A DNA stretch of 64,000 nt from Nannocystis bainbridge (GTDB taxonomy: Bacteria > Myxococcota_A > Polyangia > Nannocystales > Nannocystaceae). The notes under the pieces were generated by a model. It worked only from the letters and a program-made list of their open reading frames with translations, made no database searches and had not been told where the DNA came from. The DNA lies in assembly GCF_028368995.1 (NCBI RefSeq), contig NZ_JAQNDL010000002.1, positions 1,361,724-1,425,723 on the forward strand, given 5' to 3'. The position numbers and the translations under genes were made by a program. Shown here piece after piece: positions 24,698 through 34,212 of this stretch. Within the stretch, counting starts at the first letter, position 1. The number at the start of each line of letters is the position of its first letter.

Positions 24698-27094
24698 ATG
24701 ACCACCCCTGAGCCCACGAAGAGCCCGAGGCCCCGCTGGCGCCGCGTCGCCCTGATCGGCGGCTCGCTCGGCGTGTTGCTCCTCGGCGGGCTCGCGGTCG
24801 CGGTCGCCACGTTCCCGCGATGGGGCGACGAGTGGGTGCAGGAGCAGGCGCACGCACGCCTGCAGAGGATCGCCGGGGTCCCGGTCACGATCGCCAGGCT
24901 CGACCTCGTCGATTTCGACAGCGTGGTCGTCGAGGGCGTGGAGCTGAAGTTCGGGCCCGAGGCGTCGCTAGTGATCGACCGCATCGAAGTCGGCCTCGAG
25001 CGCGACAAGCTGTGGTCCGGGCAGATCGTCGTCGACCGCGTGAAGGCCTTCGGCGGGCGCCTCACGGGCGACGGCGGCACGCTCCGCGAGTACGCCCGGG
25101 ACCTGCGCGCGCGCCTGTCGCAGCGCCGCGAGGACGGCGAGGGTCGGGTCAAGCTGGTGCCGCCGAAGGCCAGCCTGGAGCGGCTGCAGATCGATCTGCA
25201 GGACGAGTTCGGCGGCCGCTCGCTGACGCTGCGCGGGGTGGCGGCGATCGAGGCGCGGCTGGCCGAGCGGACAGCTTCGCTGGAGCTCGCCGGGGTCGAG
25301 GCCGCGGTCGACGAGCGGACGCTGCGAGCGGTCGCGCTGACGACCAGGCTCGATCTGTCGCAAGGGACAGCCGGTGCGTTCCCGCTGACCTTGACGGTCG
25401 ATCGCGCGGCCACGGCGATCACCCCGCAGATCGCGGTGGCGGAGATCCGCGGCACTGTGACGCTGGCCGACGCGTCGGTCAGCCGGGTGGCGCTCGACCT
25501 CGCGGGCGGCTTCTCCGACGAGGTGACGGGGGACGAGGAGCACGACGCCGCGGCCCCGCTGTGGGCGCTCGAGGGCGACGTGGCCCGCGATCTCTCCGAC
25601 GGCACCATCAATCTCGACATGGAGGCGTTCAAGCTCGGGCGCGTCCCCGACGTGCTCGCGCGCCTGCCCGTGATCGAGTCGGAGTCGGCGACGGTCGGCG
25701 GCGATCTCAAGGTGGCGTTCGCCGAGGGCAAGGCCAACGTCGTCGGCGACCTCGAGATCGCGGGGCTCAACGTCGACCACCCGTTGCTCGCGCGGCAGCC
25801 GGTCCGTGGCCTGGGGTTCTCGCTCGGCCTCAAGGCCGACGTGGACCCGCGTGAGCGCGTGGTGAAGATCGAGCAGGCGACGCTGCAGCGCGGTCCGGTG
25901 AAGCTGACGCTGGCCGGCGAGTTCGTGCACGCCGACGATCCGGCCGCGCGCCACTACCGGGCCGATTTGACGATGCCGAAGGTCCGCTGCCAGGAGTTCC
26001 TCGGCGCGATCCCGGCCGAGCTCATCCCGAGTCTGCAGGGCTTCGAGCTCAAGGGTGACTTCGAGTTCGAGATCAACGCCGATGTCGACTTCCGCGATCT
26101 CGAGGCGCTGGTGCTGACGGCCAAGCTCAAGCCGGAGACGTGCAAGCCGGTCAAGGTCCCGCCGCTGGTGTCGGCGACGCGGCTCAACGGGCCGCTGGTG
26201 CACCGCGTGGCGATGCGCGACGGCACCGAGCGCTCGGTCGACGTCAGTGAGGGCTCGACCGACTACACGCCGCTCGACCAGATCTCGCCGTACGTGCTGG
26301 CGGCGGTGACGACGACCGAAGACGGCGGGTTCTGGAGGCACAAGGGCTTCATCACCTCGCAGTTCCGGGCCGCGCTGCGCAGCAACCTCGAGGCCGGGCG
26401 GGTCCGCCTCGGGGCGTCGACGATCACCATGCAGATGGTCAAGAACGTGCTGCTCAGCCACGAGCGCACGCTCTCGCGCAAGATGCAGGAGGTGTTCCTG
26501 ACCTGGTACGTCGAGCAATCGCTGACGAAGAACCGGATCATGGAGCTCTACCTCAACGTGATCGAGTTCGGGCCCGGGGTGTACGGCATCACCCGCGCGG
26601 CCTCGCACTACTTCGCCAAGGCGCCGCTCGATCTGACGCCGCCCGAGGCGGCCTACCTGGCGTTGATGCTCCCGAGCCCGGTGCGTCGCCACGTCCACTA
26701 CTGCGAGGGCGCCCCTTCGCCGGCGTTTCAGGCCAAGCTCAAGCGGCTGCTGGCGATCATGCACGGGCGCGGGCGCCTCGACCCCGAGACGTTCGAGCAG
26801 TGGAAGGACGAGGGGGTGACGTTCGACGCGACCGAGCTGACGAGCAAGCGCGAGTGCATGGCCGAGGTCGACCGCCTGCTGGCGGCGTCGGCACAGCAGC
26901 GCTCGCTGACGGGGTTGCTCGACGACGGTCAGGACATCGTCGACCTGTCGCTCGACGCCGAGCCGCTGGCCGATGCGACCGGCGGCAAGCCGAAGCCGCG
27001 CGGCCCGCGGGCGGGCTTCGAGGAGGCCACGCTCGAGGTCATCGGCGGCCTGGACGAGGGCGAGCCCGCGCGCCCGGTGAGACGACAGCCATGA
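24698..27094 (+). CDS. AsmA-like domain fused to a GT51 peptidoglycan transglycosylase
   Basis: 798 residues. A short cytoplasmic tail, a membrane anchor (about 20-40), then about 450 residues of AsmA-like repeats (VTIARLDLVDFDSVVVEGVELKFG, LKVAFAEGKANVVGDLEIAGLN). A GT51 domain follows at about 520-700, with EDGGFWRHKGF near 540 (catalytic Glu), GASTITMQMVKN near 572 and RKMQEVFLTWYVEQSLTKNRIMELYLNVIEFG. It should polymerise lipid II glycan strands. There is no transpeptidase domain. The HKGF and TITMQ motifs deviate slightly from EDxxFxxHxG and STITQQ. An ATGA overlap links it to the outer-membrane protein gene, and PBP1A is 1.7 kb downstream. Confidence 0.85.
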   Translation: MTTPEPTKSPRPRWRRVALIGGSLGVLLLGGLAVAVATFPRWGDEWVQEQAHARLQRIAGVPVTIARLDLVDFDSVVVEGVELKFGPEASLVIDRIEVGLERDKLWSGQIVVDRVKAFGGRLTGDGGTLREYARDLRARLSQRREDGEGRVKLVPPKASLERLQIDLQDEFGGRSLTLRGVAAIEARLAERTASLELAGVEAAVDERTLRAVALTTRLDLSQGTAGAFPLTLTVDRAATAITPQIAVAEIRGTVTLADASVSRVALDLAGGFSDEVTGDEEHDAAAPLWALEGDVARDLSDGTINLDMEAFKLGRVPDVLARLPVIESESATVGGDLKVAFAEGKANVVGDLEIAGLNVDHPLLARQPVRGLGFSLGLKADVDPRERVVKIEQATLQRGPVKLTLAGEFVHADDPAARHYRADLTMPKVRCQEFLGAIPAELIPSLQGFELKGDFEFEINADVDFRDLEALVLTAKLKPETCKPVKVPPLVSATRLNGPLVHRVAMRDGTERSVDVSEGSTDYTPLDQISPYVLAAVTTTEDGGFWRHKGFITSQFRAALRSNLEAGRVRLGASTITMQMVKNVLLSHERTLSRKMQEVFLTWYVEQSLTKNRIMELYLNVIEFGPGVYGITRAASHYFAKAPLDLTPPEAAYLALMLPSPVRRHVHYCEGAPSPAFQAKLKRLLAIMHGRGRLDPETFEQWKDEGVTFDATELTSKRECMAEVDRLLAASAQQRSLTGLLDDGQDIVDLSLDAEPLADATGGKPKPRGPRAGFEEATLEVIGGLDEGEPARPVRRQP

Positions 27095-28572
27095 TCCGTC
27101 GCGCTCTCGGTCTCGCTGTCTTTGTGGGCATGTCCCTTGGGACATCTCGTGCGTCGGCCCAGGAAGTGCTGATCGAGGCCGACGCCAGCCCGCGTCCGCC
27201 CGAGTACCAGGTGCGCAAGGTCCACGGCGACATCCGCTTCGGCGCGGGCTTCGGGTTCGTCGCCGAGGACCCGATCTTCAGCGCGGAGCCGTCGTTCGGC
27301 CTCGATCTCCGCGACATCGCGCCGGTGCAGCTCCGGCTCGGTGCGCCGGTCCGCCTCCGCATGTACGACCGCGACCCGGAGCAGGGGCCGGTGGTTCGCA
27401 ACACCGAGTGGGACGAGGCGGGCGACTACCTGGCGATCCTGCAGCAGCTGCAGTACAGCGGCGACTATGTGTTCGGCCGCGAGGGCCGGGTGCTCGTCGA
27501 TCTGCGCGTCGGCGACCTCCAGCGCGTGCAGGTCGGCCACGGCAGCATGGTCCGCGGCTACGCCAACAGCCTCGACCTCGATCGGCGTCGCAGCGGGCTC
27601 GACCTCGACGCGCGTATCGAGGGTCTCCTGCTCGGGCACGCCGCGGGCGCCGAGATCGCGTTCGTGGCCGGTGACCTCGCGGCGCAGCAGATCTTCGGCA
27701 CACGCATCGCGGCCGACTGGGCTGGCGCGGCGCTCGGCTTCTCGGTGTTCGGCGATCCGTACGCTCCGCGCACTCTGGTGCCGTGGGACGGCCGCGGCGA
27801 CGCCCTGACGGTCGACAACAAGAATCGCTTGCAGACCGACGGATCGCTCGGGGCGATGGCGATGGGCCTCGACCTCAGCTACCGCTGGACCGATCGCTGG
27901 CGGTTCCTCGTCACGCCGTACATCGATCTCAACCTCATGCCCGGGCTCGGCAAGGGCATGCACCTCGGGATCGACACCGAGTTCATCCTCGGTCGTCGCC
28001 GGCGGGCGCGGCTCGGCGTGGTCGCCGAGCTGACCGTCGGCGATCGCGGCTACGATCCGACCTACTTCGACGTCTTCTATACGATGCAGCGCATGCAGGC
28101 GCAGTTCGTCGCGTACCCCGGCGACCTGCCGCCGGACTTCGCGACCACCGCGCTGCCGAAGTACAGCTTCGTGCTTCAGAACGACCTGAGCGGCGTCGGC
28201 GGGTACGGCGGGATCCGCTTCGCGCACGACGACGGCGCCTTCTTCGAGACCGGTTATCGCTACCGGCCGGGCCCGCTCGGGCACACCTGGGAGACCCGGC
28301 TCGGCATCGATCTCGAGGTGGTGCAGCTGTCGCTGCTGCACGCGCACCGGGGCAAGCTCGGGTTCGACATCATCGATCCCGCGGGCACTCTGGCGCGCTT
28401 CGACCTCAACGTCCCGGTGCTGCGCTGGCTCGACGTGTTCGCCCAGGCGGGCTTCCAGTATCAGGTCCGTCGCGCGCCCGGAGAGTCGGCCGCGGCGCGT
28501 CAGCCTGCCGGCGGGTTCGTCGGCGGCGGCGGGCTCATGCTGCTCGGGGTCGCGGGCAAGTTCGGCTGGTGA
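27091..28572 (+). CDS. Outer-membrane beta-barrel-like protein
   Basis: 493 residues. Signal peptide (MIRRALGLAVFVGMSLGTSRASAQE) whose GMSLGTS part is encoded by one pair of 14-bp-type repeat units (gcatgtcccttgggacatct). The mature part is dominated by amphipathic strands with alternating hydrophobic residues and aromatic ends (LSYRWTDRWRFLVTPYIDLNLMPG, GAFFETGYRYRPGPLGHTWETRLGIDLEV), typical of outer-membrane barrels. It is translationally coupled to the AsmA/GT51 protein. Substrate unknown. Confidence 0.75.
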   Translation: MIRRALGLAVFVGMSLGTSRASAQEVLIEADASPRPPEYQVRKVHGDIRFGAGFGFVAEDPIFSAEPSFGLDLRDIAPVQLRLGAPVRLRMYDRDPEQGPVVRNTEWDEAGDYLAILQQLQYSGDYVFGREGRVLVDLRVGDLQRVQVGHGSMVRGYANSLDLDRRRSGLDLDARIEGLLLGHAAGAEIAFVAGDLAAQQIFGTRIAADWAGAALGFSVFGDPYAPRTLVPWDGRGDALTVDNKNRLQTDGSLGAMAMGLDLSYRWTDRWRFLVTPYIDLNLMPGLGKGMHLGIDTEFILGRRRRARLGVVAELTVGDRGYDPTYFDVFYTMQRMQAQFVAYPGDLPPDFATTALPKYSFVLQNDLSGVGGYGGIRFAHDDGAFFETGYRYRPGPLGHTWETRLGIDLEVVQLSLLHAHRGKLGFDIIDPAGTLARFDLNVPVLRWLDVFAQAGFQYQVRRAPGESAAARQPAGGFVGGGGLMLLGVAGKFGW

Positions 28573-28577
28573 TCATG

Positions 28578-28611
28578 ACATGTCCCTTCGTGACTGACCC
28601 TTCAGACAGGT
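28578..28611. repeat. Three-unit 14-bp array after the barrel gene
   Basis: Cores acatgt 28578, gactga 28592 and acaggt 28606, with the first only 6 bp after the stop at 28572. The rest of the gap to 28810 shows no gene. Confidence 0.7.
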
Positions 28612-28810
28612 ACTCGCCCACGCCCGGCGGGGGCGGCGAGCGTCAGGGGGTCGGCGGGCCTGACGCCGACGGCCGCACGAGGCCGCGGCGGCCGCGAAAC
28701 CGCCAGGAGATTGACAGGGCGGCGCACGCCGTGATTGGAACCATGCCGAGCGCGATGATCGGAATCAGGCAGCACGGCCCAGGAGTAAAGAGCGGCGGGG
28801 GGTTCACGTC

Positions 28811-31234
28811 GTGAACGAAGCGCCGCGGACAGGTCGCTCGCGCCTGCGAAAGATCGGGCTGTGGTGCCTCGGCCTGGCGGGGACCGGCATGGTCCTCGGG
28901 GCAGGCACGGTGGCCGGTGTGTTCTGGTACTACGGTCGCGGGATCGAGGGCATCGATGTCGCCGCGATCCGCGACTATCGGCCGCCGCAGGTCACGCGGA
29001 TCGTCGCGCGCGACGGCGTGGTCATCGGCGAGATCTTCAGCGAGCGGCGCACGCTGGTCGGCTACGAGGACATCCCGGCCCACGTCGAGAACGCCTTCCT
29101 CGCGGCCGAGGACGGCGATTTCTACAACCACGAGGGCATGGACTACGTCGGCATGGTGCGCGCCATGCTGAGCAACATCGAGGCCGGCGAGATCCGCCAG
29201 GGCGCTTCGACGATCACGCAGCAGGTGGTGAAGAACTTCCTGCTGTCGCCGGAGCGGACCTTCGAGCGCAAGATCCAGGAGATCCTGCTCGCGCGCCGGC
29301 TCGAGCGCGCGCTGAGCAAGCGCGAGATCCTCGAGCTGTACCTCAACGAGATTTACTTCGGCCACGGCCGCTACGGCATCGAGGAGGCCAGCCGCTTCTA
29401 TTTCGGCAAGAGCGTCCGCGACATCAACGTCGGTCAGGCGGCGCTGCTGGCGTCGCTGCCGAAAGCGCCCGGCAAGTCGTCGCCGCTCAAGGATCCGCAG
29501 CGCTCGAAGGACCGCCAGATCTATGTGTTGCAGCAGATGGTGCGGCACGGGTGGGTCCAGCCGATCGAGGCCGACAAGTTCATTCAGGGTCCGCTCGAGC
29601 TGAGCCCGCAGACGCAGGACGCGGTGGTGGTCGCCGGGGCGCAGGAGTTCGTCGACGCGGCGCGCGAGCGGCTGGTGGCGATGTACGGGCAGGAGCGTCT
29701 CGATCGCCTCGGCGCGACGGTGACGACCACCGTCGATCTCAAGCTGCAAGCGCAGGCCCACGCGGGGCTGATGGAGGGGCTGGTCGCGCTCGATCGCCGC
29801 CAGGGCTACGGCCACAAGATCAAGCCGACGCCGGAGAAGCAGCAGGCGAAGGTGCTCGAGAAGGGCAAGGGGCCGCTGCAGGTCGGGGCGGTGCTGCCGG
29901 GGCTGATCCAGCCGCGTGAGGCGAGCACGCCGGCGGACTCGTTCGTGGTGTTGATCGGCGACCACCGCGTGCTGGTGAAGGTCCCCGAGGGCTCGCGCTA
30001 CGACGATCCGAAGCTCTCGACCGACGAGCAGTTTCCGGCCTCCGGGGTGGCGATGGTGCGCATCGTGACGCTGCCGACCGCGGAGCAGCCGGCGCGCGGC
30101 GAGATCGGGTCGGGGCCGCAGGCGGCGGTGGTGGTCGCGGCGGTCGACACCGGCGAAGTGTTGGCGATGATCGGCGGCGAGGACTACCAGCGCGGCGATT
30201 TCAACCGCGCGTCGGCGGCCAAGCGCCAGCCGGGCTCGTCGTTCAAGCCGTTCGTGTACGGCGCGGCGTTGGCGAGCGAAAAGTACACCGCGGCGACGAT
30301 CGTCAACGACTCGCCGGAGATCTACGAGAAGTGGCGGCCGACCAACTTCGAGGCCGACGAGTACCGCGGCGACATCCGCCTGCGCGTGGCGCTGACGCAC
30401 TCGGTCAACACGATCGCTATCAAGCTGCTCGACGCGATCGGCTTCGAGGCGGTGCACACGTTCGCGCGGGCGGCGGGGATCCGCGGCGAGCTGGCGAGCA
30501 ACCTCGCGCTCGCGCTCGGCGTCAGCGAGCTGACCCCGATCGACGTGCTGTCCGGCTACCTCACGCTCGCGCGCGGCGGCTCGCACCTCGAGCCGACGGT
30601 GATCCGTAAGATCGAGATCCCGGGCGAGGCGGCGTGGGTGCCCGAGCGCGCGCCGCAGCAGGCGCTGCGCGACGACATCGTGTTCGTCCTGACGTCGATG
30701 ATGACGAGCGTGGTCGAGGAGGGTACGGCCAAGGCCGCGCGCGCGCTGGGGCGGCCGTCGGCCGGCAAGACGGGGACCTCGGCCGAGCACCGCGACGCGT
30801 GGTACGCGGGTTACACGCCGCGCCACGTCGCGGTCGCGTGGGTCGGCTTCGACGTGCCGAAGAAGATCGGCAAGGGCGAGACCGGCGGCAAGGCGGCGCT
30901 GCCGATCTGGATCACGGCGATGAAGGCCGCCGAGGCCGACCAGCCGCCGCTGCCGTTCGTGCCGCCGGCGTCGGTGCAGGTGCGCACGATCGACCGCCGT
31001 ACGGGTCTGCTCGCGCCCGCCGACGCCAAGTCCGAGGACGTGCTCGAGGAGTTCTTCATCGCCGGCACCGAGCCGATCGAGACCGCGGAGCCCGCGGCCC
31101 TGCCGACCGGCGACGTGGTCCTCGATCTGTACGGGGACGGCGACGAGCACGCCGACGCCGCGCCCCCCGCCGAGGCGCCGGCGCCCGAGGAGCCCAAGAA
31201 CGGGCTCCCCAGCGTGCATGACGACCCAGGTTGA
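28811..31234 (+). CDS. mrcA: Penicillin-binding protein 1A (bifunctional transglycosylase/transpeptidase)
   Basis: Class A PBP of 807 residues that polymerises and cross-links peptidoglycan in the periplasm. N-terminal anchor at about 16-38. GT51 domain with AAEDGDFYNHEGMD (Glu near 100) and GASTITQQVVKN. Transpeptidase domain with SSFK (nucleophile Ser476), SVN near 531 and KTGTS near 653. The linker between domains (about 300-420) matches the OB-like region of PBP1A. The C-terminal tail of about 60 residues is Pro/Ala/Glu-rich. GTG 28811 is the only start before the anchor. It belongs to the same cell-wall neighbourhood as the AsmA/GT51 gene. Confidence 0.95.
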   Translation: MNEAPRTGRSRLRKIGLWCLGLAGTGMVLGAGTVAGVFWYYGRGIEGIDVAAIRDYRPPQVTRIVARDGVVIGEIFSERRTLVGYEDIPAHVENAFLAAEDGDFYNHEGMDYVGMVRAMLSNIEAGEIRQGASTITQQVVKNFLLSPERTFERKIQEILLARRLERALSKREILELYLNEIYFGHGRYGIEEASRFYFGKSVRDINVGQAALLASLPKAPGKSSPLKDPQRSKDRQIYVLQQMVRHGWVQPIEADKFIQGPLELSPQTQDAVVVAGAQEFVDAARERLVAMYGQERLDRLGATVTTTVDLKLQAQAHAGLMEGLVALDRRQGYGHKIKPTPEKQQAKVLEKGKGPLQVGAVLPGLIQPREASTPADSFVVLIGDHRVLVKVPEGSRYDDPKLSTDEQFPASGVAMVRIVTLPTAEQPARGEIGSGPQAAVVVAAVDTGEVLAMIGGEDYQRGDFNRASAAKRQPGSSFKPFVYGAALASEKYTAATIVNDSPEIYEKWRPTNFEADEYRGDIRLRVALTHSVNTIAIKLLDAIGFEAVHTFARAAGIRGELASNLALALGVSELTPIDVLSGYLTLARGGSHLEPTVIRKIEIPGEAAWVPERAPQQALRDDIVFVLTSMMTSVVEEGTAKAARALGRPSAGKTGTSAEHRDAWYAGYTPRHVAVAWVGFDVPKKIGKGETGGKAALPIWITAMKAAEADQPPLPFVPPASVQVRTIDRRTGLLAPADAKSEDVLEEFFIAGTEPIETAEPAALPTGDVVLDLYGDGDEHADAAPPAEAPAPEEPKNGLPSVHDDPG

Positions 31235-31258
31235 TGGCTTGATGCTACTGTAGGGAGC

Positions 31259-31885
31259 ATGAGCGGGCAGAAGGTCGTCGACCTGGTCGTCGAGCACGGC
31301 CGGGTCCAGATCGTCCAGGCGGGGGTAGGGGTGGCGCCTCAGGTCGCGCCCGTGCCGCTGACGACCGCCCTGGCGACGCGCAGCGGCACCGGCGTGGCCG
31401 CCCCGTGGAGCGTGCTGCTCGGCAGCGGCGCGGCGTGCATGGCTCTCGGCGCGGTGACTCTCGGGCTGTTCCCGTTCTCGGTGCTCGGCCTCGTGTTGAC
31501 CAACCTGTTGTTCTCGGCCGGGGCCGGGCTGGCCGTGCTGGCGTTCGCCAAGCGTGCGAGCTCGGCGGGCTCATTCGGTCCCGCGGCATCGCCCGCCCGC
31601 GTCGATCCGTCGCTGATCGCCGAGCGCAGCCGGCGCGTCCGGGCGATCCTGCGCGGCGTCGGGCCGATGACCTTCGAGCGCATCAAGAGTGAGCTCAAAT
31701 GGACGCAGGTGGCGCTGGTGTCGACGCTGGTGCACATGAAAGAGCAGGGTGAGGTCGTCGAGGACCTCAGCCTCGACACCGGAGAGTGGGTGTACACCTT
31801 GGCAGACAACCATGATGCCGTGCTGGGATCTCCCACGCTGGCGGAGCGGCAGGCCCAAGTGGGCGAGGGGAAGGGGCAAGGATGA
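31259..31885 (+). CDS. Membrane protein with a C-terminal winged-helix-like domain
   Basis: 208 residues. Two hydrophobic segments (about 49-70 and 74-98) are followed by a cytoplasmic domain (about 115-185, RVRAILRGVGPMTFERIKSELKWTQVALVSTLVHMKEQGEVVED). This has the helix-turn-helix and wing pattern of winged-helix domains. A -10 TACTGT (31246-31251) ends 7 bp before the ATG, so it is probably leaderless. The next gene overlaps its stop by four bases. Function unknown; a membrane-tethered regulator or protein-interaction module is possible. Confidence 0.65.
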   Translation: MSGQKVVDLVVEHGRVQIVQAGVGVAPQVAPVPLTTALATRSGTGVAAPWSVLLGSGAACMALGAVTLGLFPFSVLGLVLTNLLFSAGAGLAVLAFAKRASSAGSFGPAASPARVDPSLIAERSRRVRAILRGVGPMTFERIKSELKWTQVALVSTLVHMKEQGEVVEDLSLDTGEWVYTLADNHDAVLGSPTLAERQAQVGEGKGQG

Positions 31886-32439
31886 AGGACAAGAACATCG
31901 CGTCGATCCTGGCCTTCCCGCTGTTCGGCGGCTGGGGAGCGCACAAGTTCTACCTCGGGCAAGTCGGCGCGGGCATCGTCTACCTGGCGTTCGCGTGGAC
32001 GCTGATCCCGGCGATCATCGCGTTCTTCGAGTTCATCATCCTGGCGCTGATGGACCGCGACGAGTTCAACCGGCGCTACAACGGCAACAACGCGCTGACC
32101 GGCGCGCCCGTGGTCGTCAACATGCTGCCGCCGGGGCCGGCCTACTACCCGCCGAGCCACTCGCACTACCCGCACGGCTACCCGCAGCCCGGACATCCGC
32201 AGGCGGGCTACCCGTACCCGGCGAACATCTACCCGGGCGTGTATCCGCCCGGGACCCAGCCGCCGGGGCAGATGTCCGCAGGGACAGGTCCTTCGGGACA
32301 GGAGACGCCGGCGCGCAGCGCCGCGGCCGTCGACGAGTTGATCGCCCGCATCGAGAAGCTCAACGAGCTGCGCGTCGCGGGGCTGCTCACCGACGAGGAG
32401 TTCGCGCAGCAGAAGGCCCGCGTGCTGCAGCACATGTGA
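31882..32439 (+). CDS. TM2 domain protein with C-terminal SHOCT motif
   Basis: 185 residues. The N-terminus is a TM2 domain (about 1-65: ILAFPLFGGWGAHKFYLGQVGAGIVYL, then a second membrane helix and DRDEFN). A Pro/Tyr/Gly-rich linker follows, then a SHOCT-like short helical motif at the C-terminus (IEKLNELRVAGLLTDEEFAQQKARVL). TM2/SHOCT proteins have no settled function. The linker contains three repeat units (acagg-type cores at 32270, 32284 and 32298) coding QMSAGTGPSGQ. ATGA overlap with the preceding gene. Confidence 0.8.
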   Translation: MKDKNIASILAFPLFGGWGAHKFYLGQVGAGIVYLAFAWTLIPAIIAFFEFIILALMDRDEFNRRYNGNNALTGAPVVVNMLPPGPAYYPPSHSHYPHGYPQPGHPQAGYPYPANIYPGVYPPGTQPPGQMSAGTGPSGQETPARSAAAVDELIARIEKLNELRVAGLLTDEEFAQQKARVLQHM

Positions 32440-32446
32440 CGGGCCC

Positions 32447-33052
32447 GTGCTCGGCGTCGTCGTCTACTGCGTGTTCGTGCTGATGATCGGGGTGTCGCTG
32501 CGACGCCCGATCGGTTCGCTGGTCGAGGCCCGGCGCCAGCGCGCCAACCTCGAGCGCGAGCTGCGGGCGCTGGCCGAGGCGCCGGAGCTGCCGAGGGTCC
32601 CGAGCGCCCACCTCTCGCCCGGGCTGGCCCGCCTGTTCGACGAGACCCGAATGCTGCGCACGGTCCTGGAGGAGCCGCTGCAGGCGGTGCGCGCGTGGCA
32701 GGCCGCCGATCGCAACCCGTGGCTGGCGCGGGTCGACGTCGGCGACGGCTCGGACCTCGATCGGCTGGAGGAGGTCGACGTGGCGCTGGTCAACGCCCGC
32801 CGCGGCGTGTGGGACTGGCTGGGGATGGTCGATGGGCTGTCCGAGGCCGACCAGGAGACGCTGATGTGGCTCGGGCTGTCGGTGGTGCCGGTCCGCGGCG
32901 CCCTCGAAGGCCGCGACGCGTTCCGCCGCACGAGCGCGGTCGCCCGCAAGGAGTCGGCGCGGATCGAGCAAGTGGTGATGCACGTGCGCGCGGGCCTCGA
33001 CCGCTTCGAGGGCGGGCTGTCGCGGGCGACCCGGGCCGGGCTGTACCGCTGA
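32447..33052 (+). CDS. Hypothetical membrane-anchored protein
   Basis: 201 residues from GTG 32447, 7 bp after the TM2 gene. There is one short N-terminal hydrophobic segment (about 3-20), then charged helices (VEARRQRANLERELRALAEAP). No family recognised. Its stop is 16 bp from the end of the convergent barrel gene. The start is less certain than the frame. Confidence 0.55.
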   Translation: MLGVVVYCVFVLMIGVSLRRPIGSLVEARRQRANLERELRALAEAPELPRVPSAHLSPGLARLFDETRMLRTVLEEPLQAVRAWQAADRNPWLARVDVGDGSDLDRLEEVDVALVNARRGVWDWLGMVDGLSEADQETLMWLGLSVVPVRGALEGRDAFRRTSAVARKESARIEQVVMHVRAGLDRFEGGLSRATRAGLYR

Positions 33053-33068
33053 GCCTCGGCCGGCGCGA

Positions 33069-34061
33069 TCAGCCGCCCGAGTAGTGAAGGGCGAACTGCA
33101 GGAACTGCGACGGCGGGAGATCGCCGCGGAACGAGCCGACGAGGACCTGGTAGCCGAGGCCGAGGCCGACGCCGTGGAACAGCTTGCGCGAGCGGTCGGG
33201 GCTGAGCAAAAGGCCCAGGTTGAGCTGGGCGCGCGGGCCGTGGGGCAGCATCGCGGGCAGGCGCTCGACGCCGCCTTCGAGCAGGCGCTCGCGCGTGGGG
33301 GCGAAGAAGAAGTCGTAGCCGACGCGGAAGTCGAGGTAACCGCGCTGCAGGAAGCCGAGCCGGCCGAGCGTCAGCGTCGGACCGCCGCCGAGCAGGCCGG
33401 TCATCTGGCTGCGTCCGGTGGGGCCGAAGTCGATCGTGCCGCCCTCGCCGCGCAGGGTCAGCGCGTAGCCGATGAAGTTGAAGCTCTGGCCGAGGTCGAC
33501 CTGGGCACCACCTGTCCTTCCGGACAGGCTGGTGTTGCCGAAGCTGCTGCCGATGCTGTACTGGGCGCGGGCGAGGATGTGGAACCGGCCCGGGTTGTGC
33601 TTGGGGCGGAACATCTCGCGGTACACGGCCGCGACCGCGGCGTCCTCGGCGGCCGCCGCCTCGGCCTCGGTCAGCACCGGCTTGCCGGGCCGCTTCGCCG
33701 GGTGCTGATTGACCGACGGCCCGAGCAGCGACTCGGCCAGGCCCGGACCCTGAGTCGCCCCGGGGTCGGCGGAGACGTCCGGTTGCGCGACTGGCGCCGG
33801 AACGGGATCGGCTGGGGAGGCGTCTGTCGTGGGTTGGGGCGAAGTCGCGCCAACGTCCGCTGGCGGCACCGGGACTCCCTCGGTCGGTGCGGGAGTTGCG
33901 GGGCCCGGTTCGACGGCGACGGGGGCTGGCGCCGTCGTTCCTGAAACCGTGTTCGTGGGCCGCTGGACAGGCGCCACGGCAGGGGCAGCCCCGACGGAGG
34001 CCGGGAGGGCGATGACGAGGAAAGCGAGGCCGAACGAGGGGGGCCTCCGGAGCGCGCGCAT
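33069..34061 (-). CDS. Outer-membrane beta-barrel-like protein with Pro/Ala-rich N-terminal linker
   Basis: 330 residues. Signal peptide (MRALRRPPSFGLAFLVIALPASVGAAPAV), then about 100 residues of Pro/Ala/Thr linker, then a strand-rich domain (FHILARAQYSIGSSFG, GRLGFLQRGYLDFRVGYDFFF, HGVGLGLGYQVLVGSFRG). It ends in FALHYSGG rather than the usual terminal aromatic. No enzymatic motif. Transcribed convergently with the TM2 operon and divergently from the OmpA/Pal lipoprotein. Confidence 0.65.
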   Translation of the reverse strand: MRALRRPPSFGLAFLVIALPASVGAAPAVAPVQRPTNTVSGTTAPAPVAVEPGPATPAPTEGVPVPPADVGATSPQPTTDASPADPVPAPVAQPDVSADPGATQGPGLAESLLGPSVNQHPAKRPGKPVLTEAEAAAAEDAAVAAVYREMFRPKHNPGRFHILARAQYSIGSSFGNTSLSGRTGGAQVDLGQSFNFIGYALTLRGEGGTIDFGPTGRSQMTGLLGGGPTLTLGRLGFLQRGYLDFRVGYDFFFAPTRERLLEGGVERLPAMLPHGPRAQLNLGLLLSPDRSRKLFHGVGLGLGYQVLVGSFRGDLPPSQFLQFALHYSGG

Positions 34062-34212
34062 GCGACAAGGCTACTCGGGGCTCAGGAGCGGGGCGAGTCA
34101 TTTCGTTGCACCCGCCGTGACATGTGTTCAAAATGCCCCCGCGAAGACGCCCGGACGGCCTAAAAGCCCGGATTGGGCGGTTCTTTCGCTACCCATCGAT
34201 CGGGAGACCCTC

